The notes under the pieces are model-generated. The model searched no databases. It worked only from the letters and a program-made list of their open reading frames with translations, and was not told the origin of the DNA. From NCBI GenBank assembly GCA_937893115.1, contig CALBGK010000159.1, positions 1 through 8,301 on the forward strand: a stretch of DNA of 8,301 nucleotides, written 5' to 3'. Of this stretch, positions 7,615 through 8,301 are shown one piece after another (within the stretch, counting starts at the first letter, position 1; each line of letters opens with the position of its first letter). This DNA is from an uncultured Erysipelotrichaceae bacterium (GTDB lineage: Bacteria > Bacillota_I > Bacilli_A > Erysipelotrichales > Erysipelotrichaceae). The position numbers were made by a program, and so were the translations under genes.

Positions 7615-7883
7615 CATACCTAAGAAATATATGCGCATATATAGTTCGCTCATATCGATTATATCAGAAGGAGTGGACATCATTTCTAATAGCGGACGAG
7701 AAGCATAATAACCAACAACAGCAATCAATACACCGCCAATTACCGACAAAAGCATCGAAGTGTGTACTGAATCGCTGATTTTTTCCTCTTGTTTTGCTCC
7801 AACATAACGTGCACAAATGATATTGGTTCCCATGCTCAGACCATTAAACACCGAAATCAAAAGCATGCATAAAGATCCGGTGG

Positions 7884-7889
7884 CACCAT
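7884..7889 (-). other. Frame junction with repeated fold segment in the MATE gene
   Basis: In the coding sense the sequence passes from codons for TSTLINLM into GGTGCCACCGGATCT, which reads GATGS only in a different frame. The upstream GGTTSTLINLM and the downstream GATGSLCMLLI occupy the same place in the MATE fold, but their DNA differs, so this is not a simple tandem copy. One missing G in the GG run would restore an open frame carrying an extra 11 or so residues; a join between two different MATE alleles is the other explanation. Confidence 0.6.
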
Positions 7890-8089
7890 CAGATTGATCA
7901 GCGTACTGGTGGTTCCTCCTACTGCTGCCAGAGCCTGTTGGCCAACGAAACGGCCTACTACTATCGTATCAGCTGCATTAAAAAGCATTTGCAATATATT
8001 AGCAACCATTAGTGGAAAAGAAAATGCCCACACATTTTTTAACAGATGACCACCTGTCATATCTATATTCTGTTTTTTACTAAGACTTA

Positions 8090-8301
8090 TCATCGTACTG
8101 CCTTTTCACTTTCATTCTTTCTATATGTCAAGTATGCAAATATGATAGCGGATAAAAAAGCTACAGCGCTTGAAACAAAGGACAGCTTTGGCCCTACTTC
8201 ATATATGAAACCGGCAAAAAATGAACCAATTACCATGCCTAATGATTTCATTGAATTATAAGCGCCTACCATAAGACCAGTCTGCGCGAGTTTTGGAGCT
8301 G
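8090..8301 (-). CDS. MFS transporter, C-terminal end (runs off the window)
   Basis: The last 69 residues of a major-facilitator-superfamily exporter, open to the right edge of the window. Two membrane helices are visible: LGMVIGSFFAGFIYEVGP and FVSSAVAFLSAIIFAYLTYR, followed by a short charged tail (KNESEKAVR). The motif GAYNSMKSLGMVIGSFFAG is typical of helix 11 of drug/sugar-type MFS proteins, preceded by KLAQTGLMVG. The TGA stop overlaps the ATG of the MATE gene (ATGA), so the two exporters are cotranscribed and coupled. The ATG at 8272 is internal. Substrate cannot be judged from this fragment. Confidence 0.82.
   Translation of the reverse strand, partial: APKLAQTGLMVGAYNSMKSLGMVIGSFFAGFIYEVGPKLSFVSSAVAFLSAIIFAYLTYRKNESEKAVR

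Larger units (their letters stand above)
6705..8093 (-). pseudogene. MATE-family efflux transporter, interrupted by two frame breaks
   Basis: A cation-coupled multidrug/toxin exporter of the MATE family (12 membrane helices expected), read in three pieces. Piece 1 (8093 to about 7887) gives the N-terminus with FSFPLMVANILQMLFNAADT and VGRFVG. Piece 2 (about 7887 to 7614) gives GATGSLCM, GLSMGTN, ARYVGAKQEEK and RIYFLGMFF. Piece 3 (about 7607 to 6705) gives GVIYNFGSAILRAKGDTNRP, the second half of the fold and the C-terminus at HRQLMKN. Pieces 1 and 3 share a frame; piece 2 is shifted. Correcting both breaks by one base each yields 462 aa, the normal family length. ATG 8093 overlaps the MFS stop by ATGA and follows AAAAGG at a usable distance. 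As read, the gene would produce only about 78 residues. It could be a pseudogene, a phase-variable gene or a sequencing/assembly error. Confidence 0.85.

Noticed and set aside
7594..8093. Two separate small genes at 7594-7866 and 7857-8093 (-)
   Set aside because: Their proteins are consecutive parts of one MATE transporter split by frame breaks.
8046..8261. Plus-strand 71-aa frame at the right edge
   Set aside because: Antisense to the MFS C-terminus and MATE N-terminus, both with clear family motifs.
1..8301. CRISPR arrays, tRNA/rRNA genes, insertion sequences, attachment sites
   Set aside because: No regularly spaced repeats, cloverleaf-like segments, transposase or integrase motifs were seen on either strand.

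Overview
The window looks like chromosome of a low-G+C Gram-positive bacterium (Bacillota, possibly an Erysipelotrichia-type gut or oral species). The DNA is clearly AT-rich, Shine-Dalgarno sites are of the AGGAGG type, there is a lipoprotein with a short classical signal, and the proteins resemble Firmicutes families. TGA, TAA and TAG all serve as stops, so the standard bacterial code applies. Lineage below phylum is a guess.

Positions 1-1496 (+) hold a translation-maintenance pair: the 3' part of an RsmF/YebU-type 16S rRNA m5C methyltransferase and a complete RsuA-type 16S rRNA pseudouridine synthase, overlapping by ATGA. Positions 1542-6153 (+) hold the most interesting part. First comes a 948-aa protein combining an N-terminal phospholipase-D (HKD) nuclease domain, an SF2 helicase core and a C-terminal DUF3427-like region. 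It is followed, with translational coupling, by an unusual fusion of a Nudix (MutT-like) hydrolase and a thioredoxin-like domain with CPWC. A small lipoprotein with three PepSY-like repeats closes the run. The helicase start codon lies inside a perfect 11-bp inverted repeat followed by T5, which may be a terminator for the rRNA-modification pair, an operator, or both. The nuclease-helicase plus Nudix-thioredoxin pair is a plausible nucleic-acid or nucleotide surveillance (defence-like) cassette, but this is inference from domains.

Positions 6243-6679 (+) are a stand-alone unit: a good sigma-A-type promoter, a Shine-Dalgarno site and a 124-aa bacterial PH-domain protein. A bidirectional terminator at 6678-6706 separates it from the minus-strand genes.

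Positions 6705-8301 (-) carry an efflux-transporter pair: the C-terminal end of an MFS transporter, overlapping by ATGA a MATE-family transporter. The MATE gene is interrupted by two frame breaks that cancel each other. One is a 7-base homopolymer. The other is a junction where the protein seems to repeat the same stretch of the fold from a different sequence version. It is therefore a pseudogene, a phase-variable allele or an assembly artefact. No tRNA, rRNA, CRISPR array or insertion sequence was seen. The longest stretch without a gene is about 150 bases (6154-6304).
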